From Clostridia bacterium (lineage in GTDB: Bacteria; Bacillota; Clostridia; Christensenellales; CAG-917), in NCBI GenBank assembly GCA_017461985.1, contig JAFTSA010000001.1:126301-190300 (forward strand): a stretch of DNA of 64,000 nucleotides. The letters run 5' to 3'. Below, piece after piece: positions 53,021 through 61,885 of this stretch; position 1 is the first letter of the stretch, and every line of letters starts with the position of its first letter. Position numbers and translations under genes: made by a program. Under the pieces are notes generated by a model. The model saw nothing but the letters and a program-made list of their open reading frames with translations, made no database searches and was not told the origin of the DNA.

Positions 53021-53859
53021 CACCGAAAGAAATTTTTATTGTGGTGATGATAGTTTTGGCGGTAGTTTGCGCTATTGTAGGGATAGGAGTGCTTGCGTTG
53101 GCAATCACAAAGTATTTCTATAGAAGGTGGATTGTTGAAAATAGTGTTGCTCTTAAAAAACTGAGAGCAATCAATGCAAAGTACGTGTTCAAACGCGTTG
53201 AACAAAGAAAATTGACCCAAGAATATGACGCTAAACACAACTATGACAATGTGTCGCCAAAAGACTACTTAATATATCAATTGGTGTATTTGCAACATCA
53301 ACTGAAAAATGATTTTGCCTCAGCAAAAGAAAATATTGAAACATATAGAAAATATCGAGAAGAAATAACAGCTGAATGCAGTGTTGTCGATTATGAAAAC
53401 GTCAAGTGGATTTTGTTCAAAAAGTATGCTCAAAAGATTGAGCGCAACTTGTTGAACAAAGTTGCTTTGAAACCAGAAACAAGAGTCACAATAATAGTCG
53501 AACTTTATCATGTGAATAGCAACCACATCTTGAAGTCAAGGAAGGGTGAAACGTTTTATGAGGATGAAATTATTAGTCTTATAAAACGGGTAGGAAACAA
53601 AAGAGGAAACTTCTATCAAGACAGAGAAATTTGGGATGCTATTTGCCGAGTGGAAAGAGCAAGAGTGTCCAATAGAATGCGATTTAGCATTTATAAAAGA
53701 GATGGCTATCATTGTAGAAAATGTGGAAAAAGCGGTTGGTCCCACTATTTGGAAATAGACCATATAATCCCCATTTCAAAAGGCGGAAAGTCAACGTATG
53801 ACAATTTGCAGACCTTGTGTAGAGAATGCAATTTGGAAAAGGGAAGTAAAATAGAGTAA
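53017..53859 (+). CDS. Membrane-anchored HNH nuclease-like protein
   Basis: 280 residues. One N-terminal membrane segment (IFIVVMIVLAVVCAIVGIGV, about 5-30), a long helical, charged middle, and a C-terminal HNH domain. The HNH part shows CRKC ... LEIDHIIPISKGG ... NLQTLCRECN (about 228-275). That is the zinc CxxC pairs plus the catalytic Asp-His and Asn, so it looks active. By the positive-inside rule (KYFYRR after the segment) the nuclease domain is cytoplasmic. Base composition is more AT-rich than its neighbours. It overlaps the rlmD stop (ATGA), so it is tied into a housekeeping operon rather than a visible mobile element. Possible roles: phage defence, DNA uptake or processing. Confidence 0.8.
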   Translation: MTPKEIFIVVMIVLAVVCAIVGIGVLALAITKYFYRRWIVENSVALKKLRAINAKYVFKRVEQRKLTQEYDAKHNYDNVSPKDYLIYQLVYLQHQLKNDFASAKENIETYRKYREEITAECSVVDYENVKWILFKKYAQKIERNLLNKVALKPETRVTIIVELYHVNSNHILKSRKGETFYEDEIISLIKRVGNKRGNFYQDREIWDAICRVERARVSNRMRFSIYKRDGYHCRKCGKSGWSHYLEIDHIIPISKGGKSTYDNLQTLCRECNLEKGSKIE

Positions 53860-53887
53860 CCAATTTGAAATAAGGAGAAAGATATAG

Positions 53888-55213
53888 ATGACCACTACTA
53901 TGATTGTTGCAATAGTGCTGTTTGCAGTGACCTATGTGTTGCTGTTTGCACTGCCCAAGTTCAAACCGTATATCGCCCTCGCTTCTGCGGTGGTGTTTTC
54001 AGTGTGGCTTGCCATTGACAAGTCAGTTGATTTCAGCTTCTCAACCTTTATTGGTGCAATCGACTTCAACGTGCTTATGATGATTGCAGGCACAATGGGC
54101 ATAGTGTCCCTCTTCATTGAGTCCAAGATGCCTATGCGCATAGCGGACGTTATGTTGTCCAAGTTCAAAAACGTGCGCGCGGCGGTTGTGGCTATGTCAG
54201 TGTTTGCAGGGGTGGTGTCCGCATTTATGGACAACGTGGCAACGGTGCTTATCGTTGCGCCCATAGCCCTTGCGGTGTGCAAAAAGCAAAACATATCACC
54301 CATTGGCCCTATCATCTGCATTGCTGTGTCCTCAAACTTGCAAGGTGCGGCAACCCTTGTTGGCGACACAACCTCAATCCTTCTTGCAGGGCAAATGAAT
54401 ATGACCTTTGCGGATTTCTTCTGGTATCAAGGCAAGCCCGGCATTTTCTGGGCGGTTGAACTTGGTGCGGCCCTCACCGCAGTCATCATATTCTTCCTTT
54501 TCCGAAAAGAGAAACAAACCCTCACCCTCAGTGAAAAGACAGAGGTCAAGGACTACGTGCCCAGCGTACTTCTTCTTTTGGTGGTGGTGTTCCTCATTGC
54601 AGCATCATTTATCCCCAGACCCACAGACCCTGTTGCACTTGGCGTCTATGACCACCGCAACGGCATAATCTGTATGGGATTGCTGATTGTTGGTATTGTC
54701 TACAACCTTTGCAAGACAAAAACCTTTGCAGGCACAAAGCAAGTTTTCAAGGAGATGGACTATCAAACCTTGCTTCTTCTTGCATCACTGTTTGTTGTCA
54801 TTGGATGCATCGACCACGTTGGCGTCATCGACAAACTGGCAGAAGGCCTTGCAAAACTGGGCGGAAGCAACGTTTTCTTGATGTACACGTTGTTGGTGTT
54901 CGTGTCGGTGGTGGTGTCCGCATTTGTGGACAACATCCCCTACGTCATGGCAATGCTCCCCGTTGTGTCTGGCGTTGCAACATCTATGGGTGTTGACCCA
55001 ACAGTGCTGTATTTTGGACTTCTCGTTGGCGCAACCCTTGGCGGAAACATCACTCCTATCGGCGCAAGCGCCAACATAACAGGTATTGGCATGTTGAGAA
55101 AAGAAGGCTACAACGTGAAGGCAAAGGACTTTATGAAGATAAGCGTGCCTTTCACCTTGACGGCAGTGCTTTCAGGCTACGCCTTCATCTGGATTTTCTA
55201 CGGAATCCTGTAA
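53888..55213 (+). CDS. ArsB/NhaD/CitM-type ion transporter
   Basis: 441 residues, about eleven membrane segments, of the IT superfamily. The inverted repeat halves each carry a conserved SAFMDN / SAFVDN motif (about 117 and 343), followed by NLQGAATLVGD and GGNITPIGASAN, the binding-site clefts of ArsB, NhaD and citrate carriers. The substrate (Na+/H+, arsenite, anion) cannot be told from these motifs; an arsenite role is less likely because no ars genes are linked. AAGGAGAAA ribosome site. 18 bases before the sialidase gene. Confidence 0.85.
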   Translation: MTTTMIVAIVLFAVTYVLLFALPKFKPYIALASAVVFSVWLAIDKSVDFSFSTFIGAIDFNVLMMIAGTMGIVSLFIESKMPMRIADVMLSKFKNVRAAVVAMSVFAGVVSAFMDNVATVLIVAPIALAVCKKQNISPIGPIICIAVSSNLQGAATLVGDTTSILLAGQMNMTFADFFWYQGKPGIFWAVELGAALTAVIIFFLFRKEKQTLTLSEKTEVKDYVPSVLLLLVVVFLIAASFIPRPTDPVALGVYDHRNGIICMGLLIVGIVYNLCKTKTFAGTKQVFKEMDYQTLLLLASLFVVIGCIDHVGVIDKLAEGLAKLGGSNVFLMYTLLVFVSVVVSAFVDNIPYVMAMLPVVSGVATSMGVDPTVLYFGLLVGATLGGNITPIGASANITGIGMLRKEGYNVKAKDFMKISVPFTLTAVLSGYAFIWIFYGIL

Positions 55214-55231
55214 GAAGGATAAACGAAAGAT

Positions 55232-56752
55232 ATGCTGGCATCTTCAAAGAAAAAATTTATAGTTGACGTGAAAAGAGCATTGCGCCTAGGAGCATTGCTG
55301 ATCTTCATTGCATCTTTTTGCTGTTATTCGGTTATGCTTGCTGAGTTTGCCAAATTCAGCGAAAGCCCTCGTCCAAGCAACGGCGAAACCTTGCAACAGC
55401 CCTTTTTGAAAGGCACTGGTGGCAGTGGCAATTTCCGTATTCCTGCAATGGTCACCCTTGATGATGGCAGTATAATCACCGCTGCAGACGCAAGATGGAA
55501 TCATCTTCAAGACAGTTCCGGACTGGACACCATCGTCAGTGTTTCCCAAGACAACGGCAACACTTGGGGATATACTTTTGCCAACTATTTTGGGGACAAC
55601 GGCAACGTGAGAAACGATGGATCAACCTGCTTTATTGACCCTGCGCTTGCCACAGACGGAACAACGGCATATATGATCGTTGACGTCAATCCGTCGGGGT
55701 ACGCAACAAGTTCTTCAACATATATGCCCTTGAAAGGCAAAACAGGCTTTGATGACCAAAACAGACTTTTATTGAGAGAAAAAGATAGTGTAAAACTTGA
55801 TTTTGGCAGTTTGAGTTATGGTCTTGCATGTCATCTTGCGCCATACGATTATTATCTTGACTACTTGGACGACACCAAGTCCAAATACGGCATTTTCGTG
55901 AGAGAAAGCGGTGAAAGAGTGGAAGGATACGAGGTGGACTTGTTCTTCAACGTCACCTATTACGAGGGTGGAGAGAAGATGACGAGCAATCTGTTTTACG
56001 TCACGTCACCCTTTCAAGTGTATCCTGCGCCCTATCTCTATCTCACCTCAACCACAGACGGCATAAACTGGTCTGCGCCCACCTTGCTCAACCTGAAAAG
56101 CAATGATGAGGAATCCTTGCTCGTTGGTCCCGGCAACGGCGTTTACGATGAAAAAAACGACAGACTTGTGTTCACGGCATATTATCACAACTGGAATCAA
56201 CCTGAATACGCAAGTTTGATTTGGCGTGACGGAGACGGCGTCTGGCATCGCAGTGAAAATATAACCACAAAGGGATGGAGTTCAGAGTCCTCTGCGGTGC
56301 TTTTGGATGACGGCAGAGTGCGAGTATTTTATCGTGGAAGCGAAGAAGTCCTTTGCTATACCGATATGGTCTTTGATGAAACGAGGGGCAATTATTTCCG
56401 TGATCCTAATGCTAGTGAAATTAAAACCTCAGCCCCAAAGACGGCAAATTGTCAACTGTCCGCATTGCTGTACAAACAGACATACGGCGGAAAACAATGG
56501 ATTTTTGTGTCTGCACCCACAGGAACAAACAGAAAGAGAATTGATGGCGTTGTCCACGGCTTTGTCCTTGAAGAGGACGGCAGTATGACGTATATGGCAT
56601 CTCGTCCTGTGAAGGAGGGCTCCTTTGCATATTCCTGCTTGACTGAGCTAAATGACGGACACCTTGCCATTTTGTATGAGGGCGAGGCAGGAGAAATTCT
56701 TTTTGAAAAAATCAACGTCACTTGGTTTTGGGATAAATACAACCAAATGTAA
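55232..56752 (+). CDS. Membrane-anchored sialidase (GH33)
   Basis: 506 residues. One N-terminal membrane segment (LRLGALLIFIASFCCYSVML, about 16-38) acts as signal anchor. The catalytic part shows the FRIP arginine motif (NFRIPAMVTLDDGS, about 68). A full Asp-box follows (SQDNGNTW, about 105) and a weaker one lies at TTDGINW. The active-site Glu region is SSESSAVLLDDGRVRVFYR, and the nucleophile-tyrosine segment is FAYSCLTELNDGHLAILYEG. Releases terminal sialic acid from glycoconjugates outside the cell. It is co-directional with a GPH sugar symporter. No nan catabolic genes are in the window. Confidence 0.9.
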   Translation: MLASSKKKFIVDVKRALRLGALLIFIASFCCYSVMLAEFAKFSESPRPSNGETLQQPFLKGTGGSGNFRIPAMVTLDDGSIITAADARWNHLQDSSGLDTIVSVSQDNGNTWGYTFANYFGDNGNVRNDGSTCFIDPALATDGTTAYMIVDVNPSGYATSSSTYMPLKGKTGFDDQNRLLLREKDSVKLDFGSLSYGLACHLAPYDYYLDYLDDTKSKYGIFVRESGERVEGYEVDLFFNVTYYEGGEKMTSNLFYVTSPFQVYPAPYLYLTSTTDGINWSAPTLLNLKSNDEESLLVGPGNGVYDEKNDRLVFTAYYHNWNQPEYASLIWRDGDGVWHRSENITTKGWSSESSAVLLDDGRVRVFYRGSEEVLCYTDMVFDETRGNYFRDPNASEIKTSAPKTANCQLSALLYKQTYGGKQWIFVSAPTGTNRKRIDGVVHGFVLEEDGSMTYMASRPVKEGSFAYSCLTELNDGHLAILYEGEAGEILFEKINVTWFWDKYNQM

Positions 56753-56763
56753 GAGGGCTGAAA

Positions 56764-57132
56764 ATGACTATGATTGAAAACAAAATAAACTTGAAAGCAC
56801 TGAGGATTGCCAACTTGATTTTCACAATTCTTGCAGTGGTTGGTCTTGTGGTGTCAATAGTGTTTTTTGTGGCAACCATCAACAGCTACAATGATATGAA
56901 AGCGGAAACCGATGCAGGCAACACCATTGGCGCAGGCATAGGCTTTGGCTTTGGCGCAGTGTTTTATATCATCTTTGCAGTGGTGACTATGGTCCTTTCA
57001 GTGATAGGGGCAGGGTTGTCCCTTGGCAAACTTCTTGACAGAAAGGTGGAGTCAGTCCTGCAACTTGTCATCAACCTTGTGGCACTGGTTGCAGTGGTGG
57101 CAATGCTTGTGGTCATCGTAATACTTGGATAA
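56764..57132 (+). CDS. Small three-span membrane protein, unknown function
   Basis: 122 residues with three hydrophobic segments: about 14-40, 60-84 and 96-122. The loop between the first two is polar (NSYNDMKAETDAGN), and the middle segment is glycine-rich (GAGIGFGFGAVF). No motif I recognise. GAGGG precedes the ATG; it lies 11 bases after the sialidase and 31 bases before the symporter, so it is probably part of the same transcript and may assist one of them. Confidence 0.7.
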   Translation: MTMIENKINLKALRIANLIFTILAVVGLVVSIVFFVATINSYNDMKAETDAGNTIGAGIGFGFGAVFYIIFAVVTMVLSVIGAGLSLGKLLDRKVESVLQLVINLVALVAVVAMLVVIVILG

Positions 57133-57163
57133 CAAACGCCATATTTTGGCAGAGGGATAAATT

Positions 57164-58768
57164 ATGAAACTGAAAAACTTTTTGATGAAATTTTTGGGCT
57201 TTGGAGGAGTGCCTGCTGAAGAGGGCGGAGATAGACTTTCTTTCCGCAACTTCTTTATGTATCCTCTCGGCACGTTGGGTAGAGACTTCCTCTACAACCT
57301 TTTCAACGGCTATCTTCTTGCATTTGTGTTGTTCACCAAGAACTTGACCGATGGGCAGTTTGCTTCAATCACAATCATCATCATTGCTGCAAGAATATTT
57401 GATGCTTTCAATGACCCTATTATGGGTGGTATCGTTGAAAATACCAGGTCAAAGTGGGGCAGATATAAGCCTTGGCAAACCATAGGCGCAGTGCTCACAG
57501 GCGCGGTCATTCTTATGGTGTTCTGCTTGCCCGTGGACGGTTGGGCATTCATCGGTATGTTGGCGGCGGCATATCTCCTGTTCAGCATCACCTTCACAAT
57601 GAACGATATATCATACTGGGGTATGATGCCCACACTGACCACCCACAACGAAGACCGAAACAAACTGACCTCTTTCACCCAGATATGCGCAGGTGCAGGT
57701 GGCGGACTTGTGGGCCTTGTTGTGCCTATGTTCACCGCAGGGGCACTTTCATTTGTTGGTGCAGTCAACGCATATCGTATCCTTGCAATCGTGGCGGTCG
57801 TTTTGATGATAGGGTTCCAACTCTTCACAATCTTGGGCGTCAAGGAAAGACCTTTGCCTAGAAATCTTAAAAAGGAAGACGCACTGAAACTCCGCGATAT
57901 CTTCAAGACAATCTTCAAAAACGACCAACTCCTCATCAGCGCACTGGTGCTCCTCATCATCAGCATAGGCAATGGCGTTGTGACAGGCGGTCTGCAAATG
58001 TCCTATTTCTATTTTGAATTTGGCTATCAAGGCGGTTGGTTTACAACCCTCGGCATAGGCGGTGCAATCACTTCAACGGCTATGGTTGTGTTGTATCCTT
58101 GGCTTTCAAACAAGTTTGGCAGAGATAAGGTGCTGTATTTCACCCTTTTCTGTATGGTCATCGGTTACGCCCTCTTTATGGTGGTTGGACTCAGTTTCAG
58201 CGCAGGGGCGTATATGTCAACAACTTGGTGGATCAAGTTTGTGCTTATGGCAATCATCAGTGCAATCACCGGCTTTGGTGGAGCGCACTATATGATCATG
58301 ATCATCAACATCGCAAACACCATCGAATACAACGAGTGGAAGCACGGCAGACGTGACGAAGGTCTCATCTTCTCACTGCGCCCCTTCACCGCAAAGATGG
58401 GCAGTGCATTGCAACAAGGTCTTGTGTCAGCAGTGTATATGATTGCAGGTGTCCTCACCTACACCAACCAAATTTCTAGCATTGAAAACGCAGTGTCCTC
58501 GGGAGATATTGCCGCAGAGATGAAAGACACACTCATTGCAGAAGTCACCACCAGCGTCCCTGAAAAGAACAAGATGATTTTGCTTGTGTGCATGTGTCTT
58601 ATCCCTATGGTGTTTGTGTCCGTGGCAATGATTATCTACAAAAAGAAGTTCCACCTGAACGAAAAGGAACTTGAAAAGATGATGGCGGAAGTCCGTGCAA
58701 GAAAGGCGTACAATGAAATCCCTGACGGCGACGTTGCTGAAGAAATCGGTTTTGGCACAGTGGCATAA
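57164..58768 (+). CDS. GPH-family (MelB/XynP-like) sugar:cation symporter
   Basis: 534 residues, about twelve membrane segments, major facilitator superfamily. The diagnostic cation-site region reads ARIFDAFNDPIMGGIVENTR, followed by SKWGRYKPW (about 85-112), as in melibiose and xyloside carriers. EYNEWKHGRRDEGLIFSLRPFTAKMG is the late-loop signature. It probably imports a glycoside, perhaps one freed by the sialidase upstream (inference from linkage; known sialic acid carriers mostly belong to other families). GAGGGATAA ribosome site. A strong bidirectional terminator closes the operon. Confidence 0.88.
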   Translation: MKLKNFLMKFLGFGGVPAEEGGDRLSFRNFFMYPLGTLGRDFLYNLFNGYLLAFVLFTKNLTDGQFASITIIIIAARIFDAFNDPIMGGIVENTRSKWGRYKPWQTIGAVLTGAVILMVFCLPVDGWAFIGMLAAAYLLFSITFTMNDISYWGMMPTLTTHNEDRNKLTSFTQICAGAGGGLVGLVVPMFTAGALSFVGAVNAYRILAIVAVVLMIGFQLFTILGVKERPLPRNLKKEDALKLRDIFKTIFKNDQLLISALVLLIISIGNGVVTGGLQMSYFYFEFGYQGGWFTTLGIGGAITSTAMVVLYPWLSNKFGRDKVLYFTLFCMVIGYALFMVVGLSFSAGAYMSTTWWIKFVLMAIISAITGFGGAHYMIMIINIANTIEYNEWKHGRRDEGLIFSLRPFTAKMGSALQQGLVSAVYMIAGVLTYTNQISSIENAVSSGDIAAEMKDTLIAEVTTSVPEKNKMILLVCMCLIPMVFVSVAMIIYKKKFHLNEKELEKMMAEVRARKAYNEIPDGDVAEEIGFGTVA

Positions 58769-58799
58769 AGGGTGGAAGGATAAAAAAGTCAACAAAAAA

Positions 58800-58829
58800 G
58801 AGCAATTCGTGCGACGAGTTGCTCTTTTT
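58800..58829. terminator. Bidirectional terminator after the symporter
   Basis: GAGCAATTCGT (58800-58810) / ACGAGTTGCTC (58814-58824) with loop GCG, flanked by A and T tracts, so it also serves the minus-strand membrane gene. Confidence 0.85.
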
Positions 58830-58853
58830 ACGTTTAGATTTTTTTTCGTCAAT

Positions 58854-59699
58854 CTATTTTTCGTCGCTAGGTTGAGAGGAGTCTGTTTCTGCAAATACTT
58901 CTTCAACTTCGTCTGTTTTTCCCTCGGTTTCTTCTATCGTATTCTTTTCCGCCTTGTCTTGGAGAAGAAGGAGTTTGTGCAAAGGCTTGATTAGAGGGTC
59001 TTCGCCAAGGAATAGGCCAATCACTTTCCCTGATAGGTGTATGATGGGTGCGCTTATTATGGTGGTGACGATTGTGCCAAGGCCGATATGGTGGAAGGAG
59101 TGGGTGTAGATGGTGCTCCAGTCAAAGGTGGTCACGTCCCCGAACAATGAAAAGGCAAGGATGATGGACACTGCGAGGCAAGAGAAGTCAAAAACCCATT
59201 TCACTTTGTGGAAGTTGAATTTGCGTACTCTAGCGATTTCGTGCACACAAAGTTCGTAAGCCTCAACAGGGAGGTAGGTGCGGAAGAAGAAAGCCACACC
59301 CACTGCGGTGACTATGTCACCAACAATCAGCATAATCCAGCGCATCCACAACTCCTCAAAGGGCTCAGTGCCGATGATGAGCATCCACATATCGATGAAA
59401 TAGCCGTATATGACTGCAGTCAAAAAGGACAGCAGATAGCGCCAGTTGAATCTTTTTACTATGAGGCAGGTCAAAAGAACGATAAAGCCTTGCACCAGAT
59501 ATTCTATGACGCCAATAGAAAGGGCATCTGTCACTTGTAGAAGGGCGTCGTGGATTATAAACGCAGGGGCAGCAATCATGCTGACACCAAGGTCCGCGCG
59601 GTTGCATATAGCCACGCCCAAGGACACCAAGAGCGCCCCCAGCAACCAGTTCAGTTCGCCTGATTTTTTTATTAGTGGTGATGAAAGTTTCTTTTGCAT
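58854..59699 (-). CDS. DUF6198/YczE-like integral membrane protein
   Basis: 281 residues, five to six membrane segments. It opens LLGALLVSLGVAICNRADLGVSMIAAPAFI, with GVIEYLVQGFIVLLTCLIVKRF after it. This is the pattern of the YczE/YitT-like DUF6198 family, whose members are described only as predicted membrane proteins. The C-terminal 45 residues are hydrophilic and acidic. Monocistronic on the minus strand, ending at the bidirectional terminator. No function can be given. Confidence 0.75.
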   Translation of the reverse strand: MQKKLSSPLIKKSGELNWLLGALLVSLGVAICNRADLGVSMIAAPAFIIHDALLQVTDALSIGVIEYLVQGFIVLLTCLIVKRFNWRYLLSFLTAVIYGYFIDMWMLIIGTEPFEELWMRWIMLIVGDIVTAVGVAFFFRTYLPVEAYELCVHEIARVRKFNFHKVKWVFDFSCLAVSIILAFSLFGDVTTFDWSTIYTHSFHHIGLGTIVTTIISAPIIHLSGKVIGLFLGEDPLIKPLHKLLLLQDKAEKNTIEETEGKTDEVEEVFAETDSSQPSDEK

Positions 59700-59822
59700 G
59701 TTTTTATATTAGCATAAAAGGTTGAAATTGGCAAACGAGAGTTGAAATCTACGGTCAAAAGCAAAATTTTTCACCTAAAAAGAGAGAAAATCCCCTTATT
59801 TCAAAATAAAAATAATTTACTA

Positions 59823-59851
59823 TTGAAATAGTTTTCACGGTGTGGTAGAAT
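59823..59851 (+). promoter_or_regulatory. Promoter of the M28 peptidase
   Basis: TTGAAA (59823-59828), 17 bp, TAGAAT (59846-59851); an AAAGGAG ribosome site follows. Confidence 0.7.
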
Positions 59852-59878
59852 AAAAATACCAAGATAAAGGAGAAAATT

Positions 59879-61138
59879 ATGGCTGATTTATCAAAGATTA
59901 TCAACAACAAAGAAGCCCACGCACAGTATATGGCTGACGAAATCAAACACGTCTGCACAACTATGCCCAAGCGTGATCCCGGCAGTGATGGTGAAAGAAT
60001 GGCTTGCGAATATTTTGCAGACGTCTTGAAAAATCAATGCGGTTGTGAACGCAGTGAAGTGGAACACTACAAGGAAAACCCCGGCTCATTTATGGGTTGG
60101 ATCTACATCACCGTCACTTGCGCACTTCTTGGCATGATTTCATTCTTCTTCATCCCCGTCCTCGGCGTCATCCTTTACGCACTAGGCTTTGCAATTATGT
60201 TCCTGCAATTTGGTTTCTACAAGAAAGTTGTTGACAAATTGTTCCCTGAAAAGATTGGATCAAACGTCACCGCCATCAAGAAATGTACTGGTGAAGTGAA
60301 GGGCAGAGTGTTCTTCAACGGACACCCTGACGCAGCCTGGAACTGGCCTTTCAACCACAAGTTTAACGGCGCAGTCCACGATGCAGTTATGATTTCAGCA
60401 GTTGTTGGCGCATTGGTCTCATTTGCTCTTTGCATCGCAGCAACCATCGTCACAAAGTGCTACGTTGGCGTTGCAAGCCCCTTGCTTTACGGCGAAGGTC
60501 TTTACTACACCGGCTTTGCAGTGTTGGCATTTGTGCCCTCACTCATCGCAATGTACTATCTCTGGGATGAAAAGACCGTCGTTGACGGCGCAAACGACAA
60601 CTTGACAGCTTGCCTTATTTCAGTGGCAATCCTGAAAGCACTTCACGATGAAGGAATTGAGTTTGAACACACCGAAGTTGGTGTCATCCTCTCCGGCTCA
60701 GAAGAAGCAGGTCTCCGTGGCGCAAAGGCATGGTGCGAAGCACACAAAGGCGAGTTTGACGACGTGCCCACTTGGATTTATTCATTTGACACAATCCATG
60801 ACCCCAAATATCTTGCAGTCAACTATCGTGACCTCAACGGCACAGTGAAGGCAGACAAGGAAGTCAGTGACTCCTTTATGGAAGCAGCCGAACAACTTGG
60901 CATCCACTGCACAAAGGGTATGGTGCCTCCCTTCGGCGGAGCAACCGACAGCGCAGCATTTGCACAAGCAGGCTTTAGAGCAACCGGTGTCACAGGCCTC
61001 AACCACATCATTGAAAAGTATTATCACACAGTGTACGACACCTATGACAACCTGAATATGCAAGGCCTTGCAGATTGTTTTGCAGTGGCAGTGAAGTGTC
61101 TTGAAAACTTCGACAACCGCTTCGGCAAAGATGAATAA
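59879..61138 (+). CDS. M28 family metallopeptidase with inserted membrane segments
   Basis: 419 residues. The M28 zinc ligands are in order: FNGHPDAAWNW (about 142), GANDNLTA (about 237), the Glu pair SGSEEAGLRG (about 272), an Asp in SFDTIHD (about 302) and the last His in YYHTVYDTYDN (about 382). Unlike ordinary members, two hydrophobic segments (about 78-120) precede the first ligand, and two more (about 160-225) lie between the first and second ligands. The catalytic half-sites would therefore meet at one membrane face. There is no signal peptide. Aminopeptidase-type activity is likely; substrate and sidedness are unknown. Confidence 0.85.
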   Translation: MADLSKIINNKEAHAQYMADEIKHVCTTMPKRDPGSDGERMACEYFADVLKNQCGCERSEVEHYKENPGSFMGWIYITVTCALLGMISFFFIPVLGVILYALGFAIMFLQFGFYKKVVDKLFPEKIGSNVTAIKKCTGEVKGRVFFNGHPDAAWNWPFNHKFNGAVHDAVMISAVVGALVSFALCIAATIVTKCYVGVASPLLYGEGLYYTGFAVLAFVPSLIAMYYLWDEKTVVDGANDNLTACLISVAILKALHDEGIEFEHTEVGVILSGSEEAGLRGAKAWCEAHKGEFDDVPTWIYSFDTIHDPKYLAVNYRDLNGTVKADKEVSDSFMEAAEQLGIHCTKGMVPPFGGATDSAAFAQAGFRATGVTGLNHIIEKYYHTVYDTYDNLNMQGLADCFAVAVKCLENFDNRFGKDE

Positions 61139-61156
61139 TCAACCTTCCTATTAAAG

Positions 61157-61183
61157 ACGCAGTCCCAACGGACTGCGTTTTTT
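61157..61183 (+). terminator. Intrinsic terminator after the M28 peptidase
   Basis: ACGCAGTCC / GGACTGCGT with loop CAAC, then seven T. Confidence 0.9.
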
Positions 61184-61249
61184 TATACACCTGTTGAAAA
61201 AACCGCACAGCAGTGCAGTCAAATAGGCGGAGAAATGCTGATGTCGCTA

Positions 61250-61278
61250 TTGATATGAGTTTTTGCATACTGTATAAT
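61250..61278 (+). promoter_or_regulatory. Promoter of the desulfoferrodoxin gene
   Basis: TTGATA (61250-61255), 17 bp, TATAAT (61273-61278). It leaves a leader of about 70 bases. Confidence 0.7.
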
Positions 61279-61355
61279 GAAATCACTAGAATGATGAAAG
61301 CGAGCGAAAGCACGCAATCTGCGACTTGTATTCTATGACAACGGAGGAAAAACTT

Positions 61356-61724
61356 ATGTCAAAATTCTTCTTCTGCCGCCATTGTAATACGGTGGTCGGC
61401 GTGACAAACGGCTCAGGGGCAGGGCTTCACTGTTGCGGTGAAAAGATGCAACCCCTGAAAGTGCACAACTCCTACGACGAGGGCTGGGAGAAACATCTGC
61501 CCGTGGTTGAAAGGGACGGCGACGAGATTGTGGTGAGAGTGGGCAAGATTGAGCACCCTATGATTGACACTCACCATATCGACTGGATTTATGTGGAAAC
61601 CCTGCGTGGAGGACTGAGGCAAGTCTGCCTTGACAGCCCCTCTGCCAGATTCCACCCTATAGGTATGCCCGTTGCGGTGTATGCCTACTGCAACTTGCAC
61701 GGACTTTGGATGGTGAATTTGTAA
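61356..61724 (+). CDS. dfx: Desulfoferrodoxin (superoxide reductase)
   Basis: 122 residues from ATG 61356, with GGAGG upstream; an earlier in-frame ATG at 61326 has no ribosome site. The N-terminal desulforedoxin iron site is CRHC ... HCC (residues 7-28). The superoxide-reducing centre has EKHLP (Glu-Lys-His), HPMIDTHHIDWI and the C-terminal YCNLHGLW (Cys and His ligands). It reduces superoxide to peroxide with electrons from rubredoxin, a defence typical of anaerobes. Single-gene unit with its own promoter and terminator. Confidence 0.95.
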   Translation: MSKFFFCRHCNTVVGVTNGSGAGLHCCGEKMQPLKVHNSYDEGWEKHLPVVERDGDEIVVRVGKIEHPMIDTHHIDWIYVETLRGGLRQVCLDSPSARFHPIGMPVAVYAYCNLHGLWMVNL

Positions 61725-61765
61725 AATTAACTGCCAAATGAACACCCTATGTTGACCATAATTTG

Positions 61766-61797
61766 ACCGCACTAAAACTCAGTGCGGTGGATTTTTT
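61766..61797 (+). terminator. Intrinsic terminator after the desulfoferrodoxin gene
   Basis: ACCGCACT (61766-61773) / AGTGCGGT (61781-61788), then a T tract. Confidence 0.8.
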
Positions 61798-61827
61798 TGC
61801 CGAAAAGAGCCACTTTAAAATGTCCTA

Positions 61828-61856
61828 TTGACTATTAAAGTGGCTTTTGATATAAT
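61828..61856 (+). promoter_or_regulatory. Promoter of the GtrA-like gene, inside an inverted repeat
   Basis: TTGACT (61828-61833), 17 bp, TATAAT (61851-61856). Perfect 10-bp arms GCCACTTTAA (61809-61818) and TTAAAGTGGC (61835-61844) flank the -35 box, a possible operator. Confidence 0.65.
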
Positions 61857-61885
61857 AATCGAGATAAATATAGGGAGAGAGCAAT

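Noticed and set aside
53017..53859. HNH gene as part of a group II intron or prophage
   Set aside because: No reverse transcriptase, integrase, terminase or intron domain V-like sequence was seen around it.
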